This document shows, one piece after another, positions 45,721 to 58,501 of a stretch of DNA of 64,000 bases. The translations under genes were made by a program, and so were the position numbers. This stretch comes from Sipunculus nudus (lineage: Eukaryota; Annelida; Sipuncula; Golfingiida; Sipunculidae): the NCBI GenBank assembly GCA_026874595.1, contig CM049314.1:3185318-3249317 (forward strand), in the 5' to 3' direction. The notes beneath the pieces are model-generated. The model was not told where the DNA came from and ran no database searches. It saw only the letters and a program-made list of their open reading frames with translations. Each line of letters opens with the position of its first letter. The stretch's first letter is position 1.

Positions 45721-45959
45721 GCATTTGATAACTTATGTCAACCCTTTCGACAGTGGTAACTCTAAAATGAGGCCACTTGTTCATGGTTATTTTTTTTTAA
45801 AGAAAAGTTTCATGAATCCTGGTTTCAGGTACGGTTTTAAAAGTTGTGATATTGTTTAAACATATTAAAGAAAAGTTTTTGATACTTTTGAAAGTGCAGC
45901 ACCCACTGGAAGTCTTAGTCCCACAGAACAGGCTTCTATTTTTTATTCGGCTGATTAAC

Positions 45960-46195
45960 CCAGAATATGTCGTGCGACTCATTAACATTCAAACTACCAA
46001 GCCCCCTACAGAAATTATATCGTTGGTTTATCTCAGGTGATACCACCTGGATCATAGATCCAATAATTATTAGCGTATGAAGCTAACTTGAGGCTGATGG
46101 TATAACCCATCATGCTGACAATGCACAACGAGACAACGACCTTGAGTAAGTGTACAGCAGTCACAATTTGACACTGAACTGTATCCTTTAATTTC
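45960..46195. repeat. ~270-bp dispersed repeat, copy 1
   Basis: Shares GACCTTGAGTAAGTGTA and GGATCAT...TTATTAGCGT with copies at 49980-50245 and 50985-51245. The most diverged of the three. Confidence 0.7.
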
Positions 46196-46759
46196 CCCCT
46201 CTACTTCTTGGATTAGTGTTTCCTATGGCTTTATATGACAAAATACATTATTTTGCTCTAAGAAAGCACATACGAAGTGAGCAGTGACCTGGCCCTGACC
46301 TTGTGTTACCGGAATACTTTCCATGATGGTTCTCTTTGTATAACTGAATCTAGGAAGCACGCATTCGGTGTGTTCTTATTGGTTGTCATTACTTTTGTCG
46401 CCAGACCGTGTTTATGTTCAGGAATTTTTTATTCGGACATTAATGACATGTAGAGCATTATCCTTCTTTTAGATAATCGCCACATTTGTATGAATTGTCT
46501 CTGCGATAAATACATGCAAGCTTCCTTGCAATTTTATTTTTAAATCATCGCGAAAAGAGTAGACAGGGGTAGCGGAATTAAGTAAAATAGTTAAAACTCG
46601 TCATCAATTAGTCACGGCATGTGTTGTACAAAACGAGACTGGACATAAAAAAAAAATCTCCATGAATCGTATAATCATATGTTATATTCAAAATGGGTTA
46701 TAATTGTTCCTCGGTTTCTTTGAATCAAATTATGTTAAATGTTACAAACAAAGAATATT

Positions 46760-47880
46760 TTCAATGAATAATAATTAATTTATTTCAGATTGCGAGTCAT
46801 GCATAGGTTGGTTAAATTGCTGACGGGTTTTGATGTTGGACATTAGCGTTAATAGAGTAAGACCATTAAGTGAGAATTTCCTAACTATACATTTAGCTGT
46901 TATAAGAAGATTAGAGCATTTGTCTTTTATGTTGTCTGCTACCAGTCAAAGAATTAGTGGGCAACGGATTGTTAGACATCGATTAGAGGTTACGTGCATG
47001 TTGCGCTGTGGCATCACTTTATCTCCCAGGGTTGGTGGTGGGAGAGGGGATTACTGGCACACACACAAACACACACAACACATATATATACATATATATA
47101 TATATACCTTAACTAGCATCTCTATAACACATTTTAAATATATAAATATATTCTAATTGCAATATATAAATATTATTCTCGGAAAATTAGGGGATAATTA
47201 CAATTACCACCCCCTTGCCAAAACGTGGGTGCATCTTTATCCCAAACCCTCCTATTATGACGATCATGATGGTGCCTTTTCTAAAATACTCAAGCTTTCA
47301 TTTTCATGACCATGTTTTCCAGAATAAATATTTTATGTCAGAATACATTTGTCAGGTTGCAAAAAGGTGTCTAAGACCACCAAACCAAAACATTTTATTT
47401 ATAGATGGAAAGTAAATAGTAATCAGACCATTTTTAGGAAAACCTGTTGCACTGTTGAAAAGATAACGCATGACGCTTTCATGCCTAATGTCTGCTAAAA
47501 AGATGCCGAGATTATAAAGGCATCATTGCTGTGCATATTGCAACGCTTTTGACCCATGGTGACTAACAATGTAATGGGCATATAGTTATACTTTGGTTTT
47601 ACACTATATCCGTTCACTGGAAAATGGGTTGGTTTTATTCCTAGTAAAGTTTAGAAACCACAGTTCGGTCTACGGTGTTATTTTTTTCTAAACTGAAATT
47701 TAGAAGCAAGTGCTAAAATTCTTGCACCCGTTAAGATTAAAACCGCCTGCTGCAATACTATTCTTTAAACTCTGTTTAACAGTTTAAAAGTAGTGTATCA
47801 TGATGTTTTGCTGAAGAATCATGCTTATAAATCCATGTTTGACGGTAAATGTATGAGGTCTGATGCATGTAATTGTGTAA
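46760..47880. repeat. Paralogous block, copy 2
   Basis: Counterpart of 43430-44620 in the same order and orientation, with a (TA)n run at 47083-47106 added. Open frames in it are short and not conserved between copies. Confidence 0.65.
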
Positions 47881-48159
47881 CTTATCCTGAAGCTTATCCC
47901 TTTTCTAAAAGGCAAACGAGTCGAATACTTTTCACATAAGCTTACACACTTTTGCCGGCATGCAACGTATGCACGATATGTGGAGACTTGCAGTCATGGT
48001 TTCACTAAATATTTGTCGGAAGAAGCAGAAAACAATGTTGAGAAATTTCTCTTATTCTAGCGTATATTGTACATAATTGTTTTTGTTATACGGAACTTGC
48101 GATCTGTCAACAGATCTTCCTTTATAATACCGTGGCATGGATGACGTATAATGGAGATG

Positions 48160-48555
48160 GAGCTCTTTGTCACAGTGCACCTGTGTTATGGAAAAGATTG
48201 CCTTCACATTTGAGATCTCAACCTGATTTAAATGTTTCAACAAAGATGCCAAAGAATTTTCTTAAAAAAACACATGAAATGTAGTATTTGCCATGGCATG
48301 TCTTGTGTAGTTTAAAAGTCATGTATATGTCTTACACGTATTGGTAAAGTTGATATGTTTATTAGCAATATTTTAGGAAGGTTTTAGTTTCACTGATATA
48401 GATGTGTAGTTGTATACGCGTGCATGTATTCACTGGCACAATTTTAACAGATTTTTATTTCTTGATTTTATTGTTAAGCGCCATGAGTAATTGTATGTTT
48501 TGGTGTGAAGCTATATAAATTTAGATTTTATTATTATTATTATTATTATTATTGG
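48160..48555 (+). mobile_element. LINE 3' end with (TTA)n tail, copy 2
   Basis: CAGTGCACCTGTGTTATGGA and KRLPSHL-like sequence match copy 1 at 45255, but the frame is broken. The 3' region ends in GTGAAGCTATATAAATT and (TTA)9 at 48525-48553, a normal microsatellite tail of such LINEs. Confidence 0.7.
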
Positions 48556-48779
48556 TTTACGTATCAAGGATTGACCCTAATTAATCTGTAGGTGGAAGCT
48601 TGTAAAATATTACCCTATGGTAGAAATGTGATCAATATCTATTAAGCCTAGATCTATTAAGTCATAGTTCCACTGAACGGTCTTCTATTCTTACCCATTC
48701 ATTTAATCCTGGAGGGGTTACGCCTTTATCTTACTAAACCAATCTGCGAACACCCGGTAAACAGAGAAGACAGGCACAA

Positions 48780-49930
48780 CCATAAGATCAAATCATCAGC
48801 GTTTTTCAGGAAATATCAGGCCTCAGGGTCAACTTAGACAAAACTGTAATTATGATAGATAATAAAATTAATGATGTTAAAAAAATATACAGAATGTGGG
48901 TCTGAAATAGTGTATAAATCCAATTAAAATGTTTGTATTTACTTACTTCTAGACTGGCGGAGAATGAAAGAAAGTAATTACAAGGAATCCTGATTAAAAT
49001 CAAATTAATTATAAATAAATGGCCGACAAGTTCAATGACACTGTCAAGTAAAATAGCTTTCATAAAGACTCATATTCTAACACAGTTAACTTATGCCTTG
49101 CAAGCTTTGCCAAATCCGCCATTAAGTTATATAAACTAGATTGATAATTTTTGTCTAAGTTTATATTGGTTAAGCAGAAAGAAATAAAAAAAAGACCTCA
49201 TAGCATCACTTGAAAAGGGGGGGGGCGGGTAAGTATAACTCATTTTAAATCCAAAATGGCCGCATTAAAAATCAGGTTACTCAAAAGATTTTTTTCTGGA
49301 CCAATTGATAATGTATTGAGATAAATAGTTAATTATGGAAATTATGGAAAAAAGTAATTTTGGAGAACTATAACTTTGAAGGGGTGAATTCATTTGATAA
49401 AATTTTGTCAGAAGTAATATTCTATAATTCCCATATAAAAGTAGATTATAATATTGCTTATAACAAACACTGCATAAAGCTGAAATAACCTTATAATTAG
49501 ACATAACTAAGCAAATTTAAAATAAATATATATTTACATCCCCCACTGTATTAAAGAGACGTTTCATATAAGATAAAGTTAAATGCGATTCATGAGCATT
49601 ATATATGCAATTCCATCTGAGTGAAGGAAAATTCTAAGCATTAGTGGACAATATAAATCTAACATATAATTCAAATCTGAAAAGAATCATTGGAATGAAA
49701 AAGATAACATTAAGAGTATATAGTGATTTACTTCGTAATATATACACCAAACCCTTAGAGATTATAGAAAAATGGAACAGAGATAGTTTACTACAATGAT
49801 CTTTTATTAGAGGCTTTCACGAACATAAAACTTATAACAATATCAGGCGATTTAAGAATGTTTCAATTCAAACTTGTTCAAAGATATATAGCCTTAAAAT
49901 TTATAATATATAGCCTTTCATTCGTAAATG
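48780..49930 (+). mobile_element. Degenerate LINE reverse transcriptase region
   Basis: A plus-strand reading through many stops gives FQEISGLRVNLDKT, then WPTSSMTLSSKIAFIKTHIL and LPNPP, later FKSKMAALKIRLLKRF and LRMFQFKLVQRYIALK. These match, in order, the post-catalytic region of L1/Tad-type LINEs (SGLxxNxxKT; LTLxGKIxIIK; FQFxLLHRI). No intact catalytic box and no flanking duplication seen. Confidence 0.6.
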
Positions 49931-49979
49931 AAGAAAATTAATAATAAAATAATTGTATTTTTTTTTAGCCAGTCTAATA

Positions 49980-50245
49980 ACAGTACGGCTACTTTACATT
50001 AAAACTTTCAAGCCACCTTCATAAAACCAATTGTTGGTTAATCAAGCCAAGGGACTACCCGGATCATCTATTAATTATTAGCGTGCGTAGTTGATTGAGG
50101 CTTATAATATAATTCGTCAGTCTGACATTGCACCCCGAGACTACGACCTTGAGTAAGTGTATATCAGTAACAGCTGGACACCAATCCTCCCCAATACCAT
50201 TATTTAACTAACATATTGATGTGCACAAGTTGAAGGGACACCAAG
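49980..50245. repeat. ~270-bp dispersed repeat, copy 2
   Basis: Very close to copy 3 at 50985: shared CCAAGGGACTACCCGGATCAT, TGACATTGCACCCCGAGACT and ATTATTTAACTAACATATTG. Confidence 0.85.
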
Positions 50246-50984
50246 AGGAAAGCTTTCATATTATGGTAAATAAAGAAAATATTAATAAAATAATTGTAAT
50301 GTTTAACCAGACTAATAACTATGATTGATATGTTGTTCCTTCTAACAATGAGATACATATATGCCTACAAATGTTATAACGCAACACCGGTATTCCACCG
50401 TTTAATACTTTAGATTAAAAAGTTCTTTGGCGTTGAGAAAAAAATAATTAAATGACGCTCATAGGAAAAATTGGACACGCTACATCATTTTCTTACAATG
50501 GCTTATAAGTATTGACTTAAAAACCTCCAAATAAATAAGCGCAGGTATGTATGCAAGTCTACATATTTAACTAATCCCTTGAAAAGAAATTCACCTGTGA
50601 TTATATATGTTACTGAGGCATGTTATTTCTACCAGGCATCTACTTTCATGTTATGTATTCCAGTACACCATGTTTATGTAAAATGTTTGTGTTATGTAAT
50701 TGAATGTATTTCATGTTTGGAGCTTGTCACAAGATGTATTGTTTTTGTTTCAATAAAAAAGGGAATATTCTGTGTAGTGTTGATCAGGAAAAAAGTCACC
50801 AGCGGTTAGCTACTGACTTTAACATGAAAAAAGGGCCCGTACAGGATTTAAGAATGGAAGGGTTAAGCCCATGAGGACTAAACACAAAACTTTAGAAAAC
50901 TTTCAGATTGGTCTGAACCCCTTTTCTGTGCCCCCCCCCCCCTCCCCCCAGAATCCACTTCTGCAGACGGACGGACAGGCTATA

Positions 50985-51245
50985 TCGTACGGCTCTTGAC
51001 ATTAAAACTGTCCAGCCACCTTCTGAAACCTAATTGTTTGGTCATCACGCCAAGGGACTACCCGGATCATTGTTTAATTATTTGCGTGCGTGGTTGATTG
51101 AGGCTGATGGTATAATTCGCCAGTCTGACATTGCACCCCGAGACTACGACCTTGAGTAAATGTACAGCAGTCACAGCTGGTCACGAATCCTCCCGAAACC
51201 ATTATTTAACTAACATATTGAAGAGCACAAGTTGAAAGGACTCCA
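50985..51245. repeat. ~270-bp dispersed repeat, copy 3
   Basis: Same orientation as copies 1 and 2. Preceded by a run of C at 50932-50942. Its boundaries are not yet defined by a clear inverted or target-site repeat. Confidence 0.85.
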
Positions 51246-51897
51246 AGGGGAAAGCCGGTCTACACAAAATGAATGAACTACCACATATTGAAAAAAGCAA
51301 ATGAGTCCTCAATCAAGTCGGACACCTGGCTTCCAGCATACTCTCACCATTTATCAATTATTATACGTTTTCAAAGTTGACCTAAACAGGTTGTATAAAA
51401 AAAATAAAATCTGCAGGTCTAGGCAGCTAAACATGCAACTATTCAATCAAACGGACAGGTCACACGAGAACAATCGACAAAAGTCCGGGTCATTTAGTAA
51501 GGGATTAAAACCTCTTCAATGTCGTTGAACATATAAAACCACTAAATTGTTTTACATGGGTGTAATCGGAGAGAATGAACTAAGCCATTACTTTTTTTTA
51601 TTTTACTACATACCACCTGGCTCACACCTCTCCATATTTTTGCGATGTATTATTCCGCTCTGTGTCTGAAATTTGGATCCAGAGTTTATCTGAAGATAGT
51701 TGAATTAATTACGACGATTTATGGAAGAATAGGAGAAGATCTTGATGCCCCTTTTTTAAACTGTTATTGTATATTTTTGTACCGAAGACAATAATTCATT
51801 AATTTTCACAATATTTAATCACAATTTAAGATCATGTTGGCATACGTAAGTATATCTCTTTGATTAAGGACAACATCCACAAGGCTTGTTCACTGCA

Positions 51898-52060
51898 GTC
51901 GTGCCATGGCCCAGATCTCTCTGTGTGTGGCGACTGTAGTCGTGCCGTGGCCCAGATCTCTCTGTGTAGCCTCTGTAGTCGTGCCATGGCCCTGATCTCT
52001 CTGTGTGTGGCCACTGTAGTCGTGCCATGGCCCAGATCTCTCTTTGTGTGGCCACTGCTT
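51898..52060. repeat. GC-richer minisatellite, ~41-bp units
   Basis: Four units starting GTCGTGCC at 51898, 51939, 51978 and 52019 (41, 39 and 41 bp apart), each with CATGGCCCAGATCTCTCT. The repeat keeps several frames open on both strands; none looks like a real protein. Confidence 0.9.
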
Positions 52061-52179
52061 TGTATAGCAACAGGGCTTACACAGCAAATTGAGTATGATC
52101 GGACCAATTAGAGCGTGTTATCTCAACAGAGTCTTATATAATGGGTACCATTTAATGAAAGATTATAAAGGCAAGATTT

Positions 52180-54170
52180 CATTCCAAATATGTGAAAATT
52201 ACTGCAATACAAGTATACGTTCCAACCAATGACGCAAATGAAAAAGCCAAAAAAGCTGTTTATGAGCAACTACAAAAAGTTATAGACAAGATATCGAAAC
52301 ACGACATGATCATACTAATTGGGAATGTAAACGCCAAAGAAGGGGCGTTAATTGAACACAGGAGCCATGAGAAAAGAGGCAGTAGGAAAAATGAATAAGA
52401 ATGGCGTAAAATTGCAGATTTTTGTAAAATAAACAACTTGGTAATAAGAGGTACACCATTTAAACATAGAGAAATTGATGAGTTAAGGCCAAAAAAAATT
52501 TAAGGTATGGTTACCGGGCACCGCCCGCATCAATTTTAAACCCCCGCATCAAAATTTTTTATTATGATTTTCAATAAAAACTTTTCAATTTTGAGCTGCT
52601 GCCGCCCCGACATTTCTTTCAAGAAGATAAAACCATACAATTTCCTTTGTTTTTTTAGTGCTTTTACTTATCTGGCAAAATAAAACTGTTATTTTCATAC
52701 TTTTCCTTATCATTTGACATTTTTATCGAAAAAAACACAAAATTTAAAATAAAAAAAAGCGCCCGCCCTCATTGATTTCTGAAAAAAGTGCCTGAGAACC
52801 ATACCTCTTTTTTATTTTGGCTTAACATGGACAGCACTAAATGGAAAATGTGAAACCAAACTGGTAATGATACAATTGGTAGGAGATAAAGAAATTCATG
52901 TAAGATATTTAATTTATAAGAGGGACTGACATTAACAGCTCTACAAGAGGTGTGGAGGACAAGAAAGTATAAATCAAACAGAAAAAAAGCTGGAAGGAAT
53001 TGAGAGAAACATACAATGATACCGCTGAGAAATATTAGGAAAACCTAAGAAAGAAAGCGAAGAATGGATCACAAATGCAACATTGGCAGTGGTAGAAGAA
53101 AGGAGAAAATTCAAAACAAGATAGAAAATGCTAAGTTCAGAAATAATAAAAGATATTAAGAGAAAGAATATACCGAAAACCCTTAGTGTTAAACAATTAA
53201 ACACAGCAAGATGTAGAGTTAACAGAAGAGATGATACGAGACGAAAGAGGTAAATAACAAATAGATACGACACCAATAACAGGAAGGAAATTAAATATGT
53301 TATTAGCAAAAGAAAAAATAACAGAGAAATATTGGAAAATAATCAAAAAACAACATACACCGAAGATACCAAAGGAAGAGGATTTAACACAATCAGCAAC
53401 TTTTGAGGGATCTCATTTTTGTCAATACCAACAATGATATTTTGGAGGATAATAATGGAGGAAACTAGAAGGGATCTAGATACAGTACTTCGAGAAGAAC
53501 AAGCTGGTTTTAGGGAACAACAGAACGGAAATTATTATTAAGAAACATAATAGAGCAGAGCATGGAATGGAACTCAACATTAGACAGAAAATTTTTAGAT
53601 TTTGAAAAGGCTTTTGACAGTTTGAAGCGATCACAAGTGGAAAACCTTAAAAAGCTATGTAGTACCACAGAAGATAATAACATAATAAAAGAGATGTACA
53701 GAGACAGCAACTGTAGCGTAATTGTTGGTTGGAAGTGGTTCCATGTAGAAATTGTAGTACGCCAACGATGTGTTATGTCCGGGTTTTGTTTGTTTTGGTA
53801 AAGCATGAAAAGACAAACAGAGTTGTGAATCTGTTTTGATTAAAAAAGAAAAGACTTAAGTCATTAAAATGAATAACAAGATTCAGAGCAAAATAACATT
53901 ACGCGGTATAGGATTAAGTGAGGTTATTAGATTTTTGTACCTAGGATCAGAAATTAATAACACAGGAAAAGCAAAAGAAGATATAAGGAGAAGAATTGCA
54001 TTAGCAAGGACAGCCTGTGTCAAAACTTAAACCAATATGGAACTCATCAGCATACAGTCACAGAACAAAGGGTAACATCTTTAGGAGAAATGTTATTACA
54101 GTGTTACTGTATGGAGCAGTATGGATGACTCTGGAGCTTGAATGGGCAAAAGAATGGTTCATGTATCTAA
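52180..54170 (+). mobile_element. Degenerate LINE with endonuclease and RT
   Basis: Endonuclease region 52185-52490 (IQVYVPTNDANEKAKKAVY, MIILIGNVNAKEG), interrupted by a MITE and resuming near 52826 (TWTALNGKCETK). RT region 53480-53800 (LREEQAGFRE, KFLDFEKAFDSL, IIKEMYRDSNC, VRQRCVMSGF). Post-RT region 53865-54120 (IRFLYLGSEIN, IRRRIALARTAC, ITVLLYGAVW). The catalytic YxDD box was not seen. Many stops and frameshifts; inactive. Confidence 0.75.
52487..52821. mobile_element. 335-bp MITE inserted in the LINE
   Basis: Flanked by TTAA (52483-52486 and 52822-52825). Terminal inverted repeats of about 25 bp: GGCCAAAAAAAATTTAAGGT at the left and, inverted, GCCAAAATAAAAAAGAGGT at the right, both followed by ATGGTT and an imperfect GGGCAC/AGGCAC. 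The endonuclease frame is continuous on either side, proving insertion. Confidence 0.8.
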
Positions 54171-55060
54171 ATTAACCTGACACAGCTCGATTTGATTATA
54201 ATTCTCCTCACTGATACACGGGGACTTTGCACAGGTCCATAATTACGGTGATGTGTCGAACCACCTGAAATCCGTCTGCATATCAAACTACGGTAAATAA
54301 TGTGTATTTCAGTAGAATTAATGCAAGTACACCCAGTTGCACGAAGCCGGAGTTCGTGTGCCAAGTTGCACAAGTATTGTCTGGCCTGGAAAGTCCTGCA
54401 CGTGTGTGCTGCGGATGAATCTGTGTTTGACAGATTTTGTCATCATGTATAACATCCAAGTTGGGTAAAACAGTGTCATGCACTGCATCTTTTTAAGCGC
54501 CCCGTTATTTAGTTTAACGGGGATATATTTACCTTTTATTAAAGATATATTGCTAATCGGAGGTATGAGAATAACCGGAAATTTATTAAACAAAATTAGT
54601 TAGATTTATTATATACTCGGGATACTTTTTAGTTAAAATTCCTATTAAAAGTTCACCCCACGATTTAAAAAAAAATCAACTATTATGCAGAAGTTATAAT
54701 GGCGGCAGGCTCCTTTGAGGACAGTGCTCGGCGAAGGCAAACGTATATACTATGAATGAGCACAGTCCGTCAATATAGAGGTAGAGGGGGCGGCGGGGGA
54801 TATATATCACCTATATTTGGCAAGGAAAATGGTCAATGGAATCATCAACCCCCGCCATTTTTCCCCGCCAGAGAATAATATTTATGTAATTAAAATAAAA
54901 TATATTTATAAATAGAATTATAGATTTTGGCTCTATTTATGAGTTTACCATGGAATATTATATCTGAATCTAGTTTAGAATTAACTTATACTGGAAATAT
55001 TATAAACATTTCCTTAAACCTTATACTTAATTGTAACATATTTGAAATGTGATTAAGTAA

Positions 55061-55115
<55 letters not shown>

Positions 55116-55341
55116 CCATGTATCAAGTTTTTTTTAGAACAAACAGTTCGGAAGCTTATACTGTTTTAATGGTTCTGCTCTTTTTGTCTTGAATGATATA
55201 CTAACCAACATGCAAACAAACAAACACGGATAGAAGTGAAGAAATAATCTGCATGGCGGTGATACATTGAACTGTTAATAAGAGAATGTATGTATATAAA
55301 AAATTCACACTTGTGTATATATATATAAATATTTATATATA

Positions 55342-55391
<50 letters not shown>

Positions 55392-56950
55392 CTCTTTGTA
55401 TCAAGGTTCAAATGAGACTCAAGGTTACCAGTAATTTCGAGTGCAGAAACAAACAAATGCTAATAAACATTTCGTTATACAAATGCAGTCAATACATTTA
55501 ATGCAAATGCTCTAACAAATGCATAACATGTCGATTTAAATTGCTTAGAAAATTGAAGACTATTTTTTCTAAACTTTATTGACATTGTTTAATGGAATAT
55601 CAAAAGCCGAATGGTCAAGACAACAGAATCTGAATCACCTCAAAAGACCAGAGCACTTAGATATAGTTTACGCGTACCAGATTTTGAATTTGCACGGAGA
55701 TATTATAGAGTATATCTGCATAGAACACCTGAGATCTAATGTTAATTATTTGTTTCATGCCAGCTATTACAATGGTTTCCGTATTATTTCATTCTGAAAA
55801 AGAGACGTGTTTTATATTCACTCGGTGCATAAATATGCATGATAGATGGTCACAAACTAAAAATATAGGTAACTAAAATAAAACTCCATATCAGCTTCAG
55901 TTCAGCATCAAATTGCCACCTTTCAAAATCATCAAATACTCCTAAATCAAAATTGTAAGCATCATATAGCTGTCATTTTGATACTTGTTCATTTTTTAGT
56001 CTTATTATTTTCATTTATTTTACTCTGAGGAATACTTTTCAGAATTAAAATGAATATTTGTGTAAAAAAAGTTGAAAATGATATACTCCCACCTAGCAGC
56101 ATTGCCACCAGTGGCGCCATCCCATCAATATCTCAGTCATATTTGGTATTTATAGCCCTTACAGTGGCTGTGATTATTGAAAAATAAATTTTACGTTTAA
56201 ACTTTAAGGCCGTATCATTCTATATTTAATCACGTGAAATCTTCAATATTAGTTAACAGGAGATTTAAAGCTTTACAGTTTTTAAAGCATTTTTTTAATA
56301 TATCTCAGTTCATACTAACTCAATTATATTTTCCCTGAAAAAAATGTTAATATGATAACAAAGCTAAACTTGAATTTATTTATATTATATTTTTATATTT
56401 ATTATTTTCATTTTATATATTTATCTTATTTTGGAAAGGTAGAATATGAGAGATATGGCTTGTAGAAAAAGGTTAAAAGAGTTTGCGCCCCCTGTGGCTT
56501 ATGCACACATACAAGTAACATGTTGAACATTACTTAAATATTTGATAACATTATGTCTTTATGAACTTAATCTGGTTAAATAATGCAATCAGTCGCCGTC
56601 TCAACACAGGATGATTATTGGTCCAGTTTTGTAAAACCACTGCATCTAACTAATCTTAAAGGCGTATAGATGATTATTTAAACATCTTGATTCTGCCAAA
56701 AATATTCGTCGCCTGCTTTTAACCGGAAGAGTGTTTCACCAAACGTTTAATTTTAGAAGGTTTAATTGATTCTGGAACTACATTTAACATTTGAATTGGA
56801 AAATCAATACCCGTTAAGCTTAATTATGCACAGTTTCATACGCAAAACCAAATGCAAATTCAGATATCCTGGTACCTGTACAATTCCATGCAAATGCGGA
56901 ATGTTCAAATGATTGCCACGCACACACTTGTGTGCCCACGTAGTCGCTAA
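54171..56950. other. Non-coding stretch
   Basis: No gene recognised. It contains (TA)n microsatellites at 55061-55112 and 55318-55385. The frame at 55579-55797 is unremarkable. Confidence 0.4.
55061..55385. repeat. Pair of (TA)n microsatellites
   Basis: Runs of about 25 TA units at 55061-55112 and about 30 at 55318-55385, the second with interruptions. Confidence 0.9.
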
Positions 56951-56957
56951 CGCTACC

Positions 56958-56965
56958 TATATAAG
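56958..56965 (+). promoter_or_regulatory. TATA box
   Basis: TATATAAG, about 25-35 bp upstream of a plausible start around 56990 and 68 bp before a consensus splice donor at 57033. It is proposed to drive the VWC gene. Confidence 0.5.
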
Positions 56966-56987
56966 TCGGGATAAAGCGTCACCCACC

Positions 56988-57032
56988 ACTTAGGCTTTGA
57001 GCAGACCTTCACGTCATCACAATATTGTTCAG
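56988..57032 (+). other. Non-coding first exon of the VWC gene (proposed)
   Basis: Runs from an assumed start near 56988 to TTCAG|GTGAGT at 57032, a perfect donor. No ATG-led frame is needed here. It pairs with the acceptor TGATTGACAG at 58843, eight bases before the start codon at 58852. RNA evidence is lacking. Confidence 0.45.
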
Positions 57033-57052
57033 GTGAGTGGCAAAAGAAAATC

Positions 57053-57054
<2 letters not shown>

Positions 57055-57119
<65 letters not shown>

Positions 57120-57185
57120 GGGCGTAGCCAGGACTGTGGGAGGGGAATGGGCCGTAATCCTAACATTCGAGACGGGGAGGGGTGT

Positions 57186-57260
<75 letters not shown>
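57055..57260. repeat. (TA)n, then (TA)n(GA)n microsatellites
   Basis: About 31 TA units at 57055-57116, a 65-bp unique spacer, then TA and 16 or so GA units at 57195-57260. They lie in the proposed first intron. Confidence 0.9.
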
Positions 57261-57264
<4 letters not shown>

Positions 57265-58244
57265 TACTTGGTTATATATTTTAGTATAGTAGTGGAATAT
57301 ATTTTATTACTATTATGAACCATGTTTCTATAAATTGTTATCATTATGGATATCGTCAGTTAACAATACTTATAATGATTAGATGATACAGTATTAATTG
57401 ACATGTTGAATTACCTTCCCTTGTTCTTTAGGGATATTATATGACTATACTTTATACTATTTTATAGATCTAAATACAATGGTAATTGGATCCGAGGTGT
57501 TTACTGTACTACCCATTGAAGTCCTGTCTATGTTATGGATCCGGGACATCAGATCCATGAATCTGTTAAGTAGATATTGTATCTGCTTTTCCTTTCTTAG
57601 GGTTCCGTTGTCCATTATTCCAGATTCCATTAAATTCACCACCTGGCTTTTGTATAGAAAACACTGGCATTTGAACCACTGTCCGTCTTATAGGCGACAG
57701 CAAATTAGGAGTGCTTAAATATTTTTAGGCCCAGATGCAGCAATAAATATCATTTAATCTTGTAAACTATACCTTGTTTACCAAGAGTTGCACTGGTAAA
57801 TTGTCAGAATTGTTAACGGTGTAGTTTGTTATTTCATTAAGTTTTAACTTAGTTTACTGTCTGGTAATTATGTTAAGATATTCAGATTTATGAATTCCTC
57901 AAACTTTTTCTAGATCCTGAATGGAAAAAAATTAGTATCCAGGTCAGAAGCATGTTTTTTATATTACATAGGTAAAACTACCTGTATCTGGTTGGTTAAT
58001 CTGAAAGACAGACCTGTTTATAAGCAATGCCAGACTTCATTTAGAGAGCACATAGGCATTTTTTTTCATAAATGGCTCCGCTTCAGTATATTAGTTTTAA
58101 GAAAGTATCAACAGATCACAGAGTAGTTCTTTCTTTGCTCTGTTATATGACCTATAAGGCATTAATCCGAATCCGATATGAAAAGCGCAACATATAAAGC
58201 GTTAAGGTAAAAAGGCATCAGGACATTCGTCAATATACACATGT

Positions 58245-58335
58245 GCACACACACACAAACACAAAAAGACACAAACACAAACACCCTTACAAAAACACAC
58301 CAATATCCATATATACACACACATACACACACAAG
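58245..58335. repeat. CA-rich simple repeat
   Basis: Imperfect CACACA runs interrupted by AAACACAAA-type words; explains the open frames here on both strands. Confidence 0.8.
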
Positions 58336-58501
58336 ATCACGACTGAGGATAGACAATGCGGGGGTCCGGTAGATATTCCAAGTTCCGAGACCAAACAAAA
58401 AACGTTGTATACAAATAATGTGAATATGAGAGTGTCGTGAATTAATATATTCAACAAAATTGAGAGAGAAGGAAAATTTCTTATCAATGATGCATCATGG
58501 C

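Noticed and set aside
51832-52111. Several overlapping open frames on both strands
   Set aside because: They follow from the 41-bp minisatellite, whose unit lacks stops in several frames.
53510-53806. 98-codon minus-strand frame
   Set aside because: Shadow of the plus-strand LINE RT, which carries the recognisable motifs.
56997-57318. Plus-strand frames with poly(YI) and poly(RE)
   Set aside because: Produced by the TA and GA microsatellites, with no domain and no splice context.
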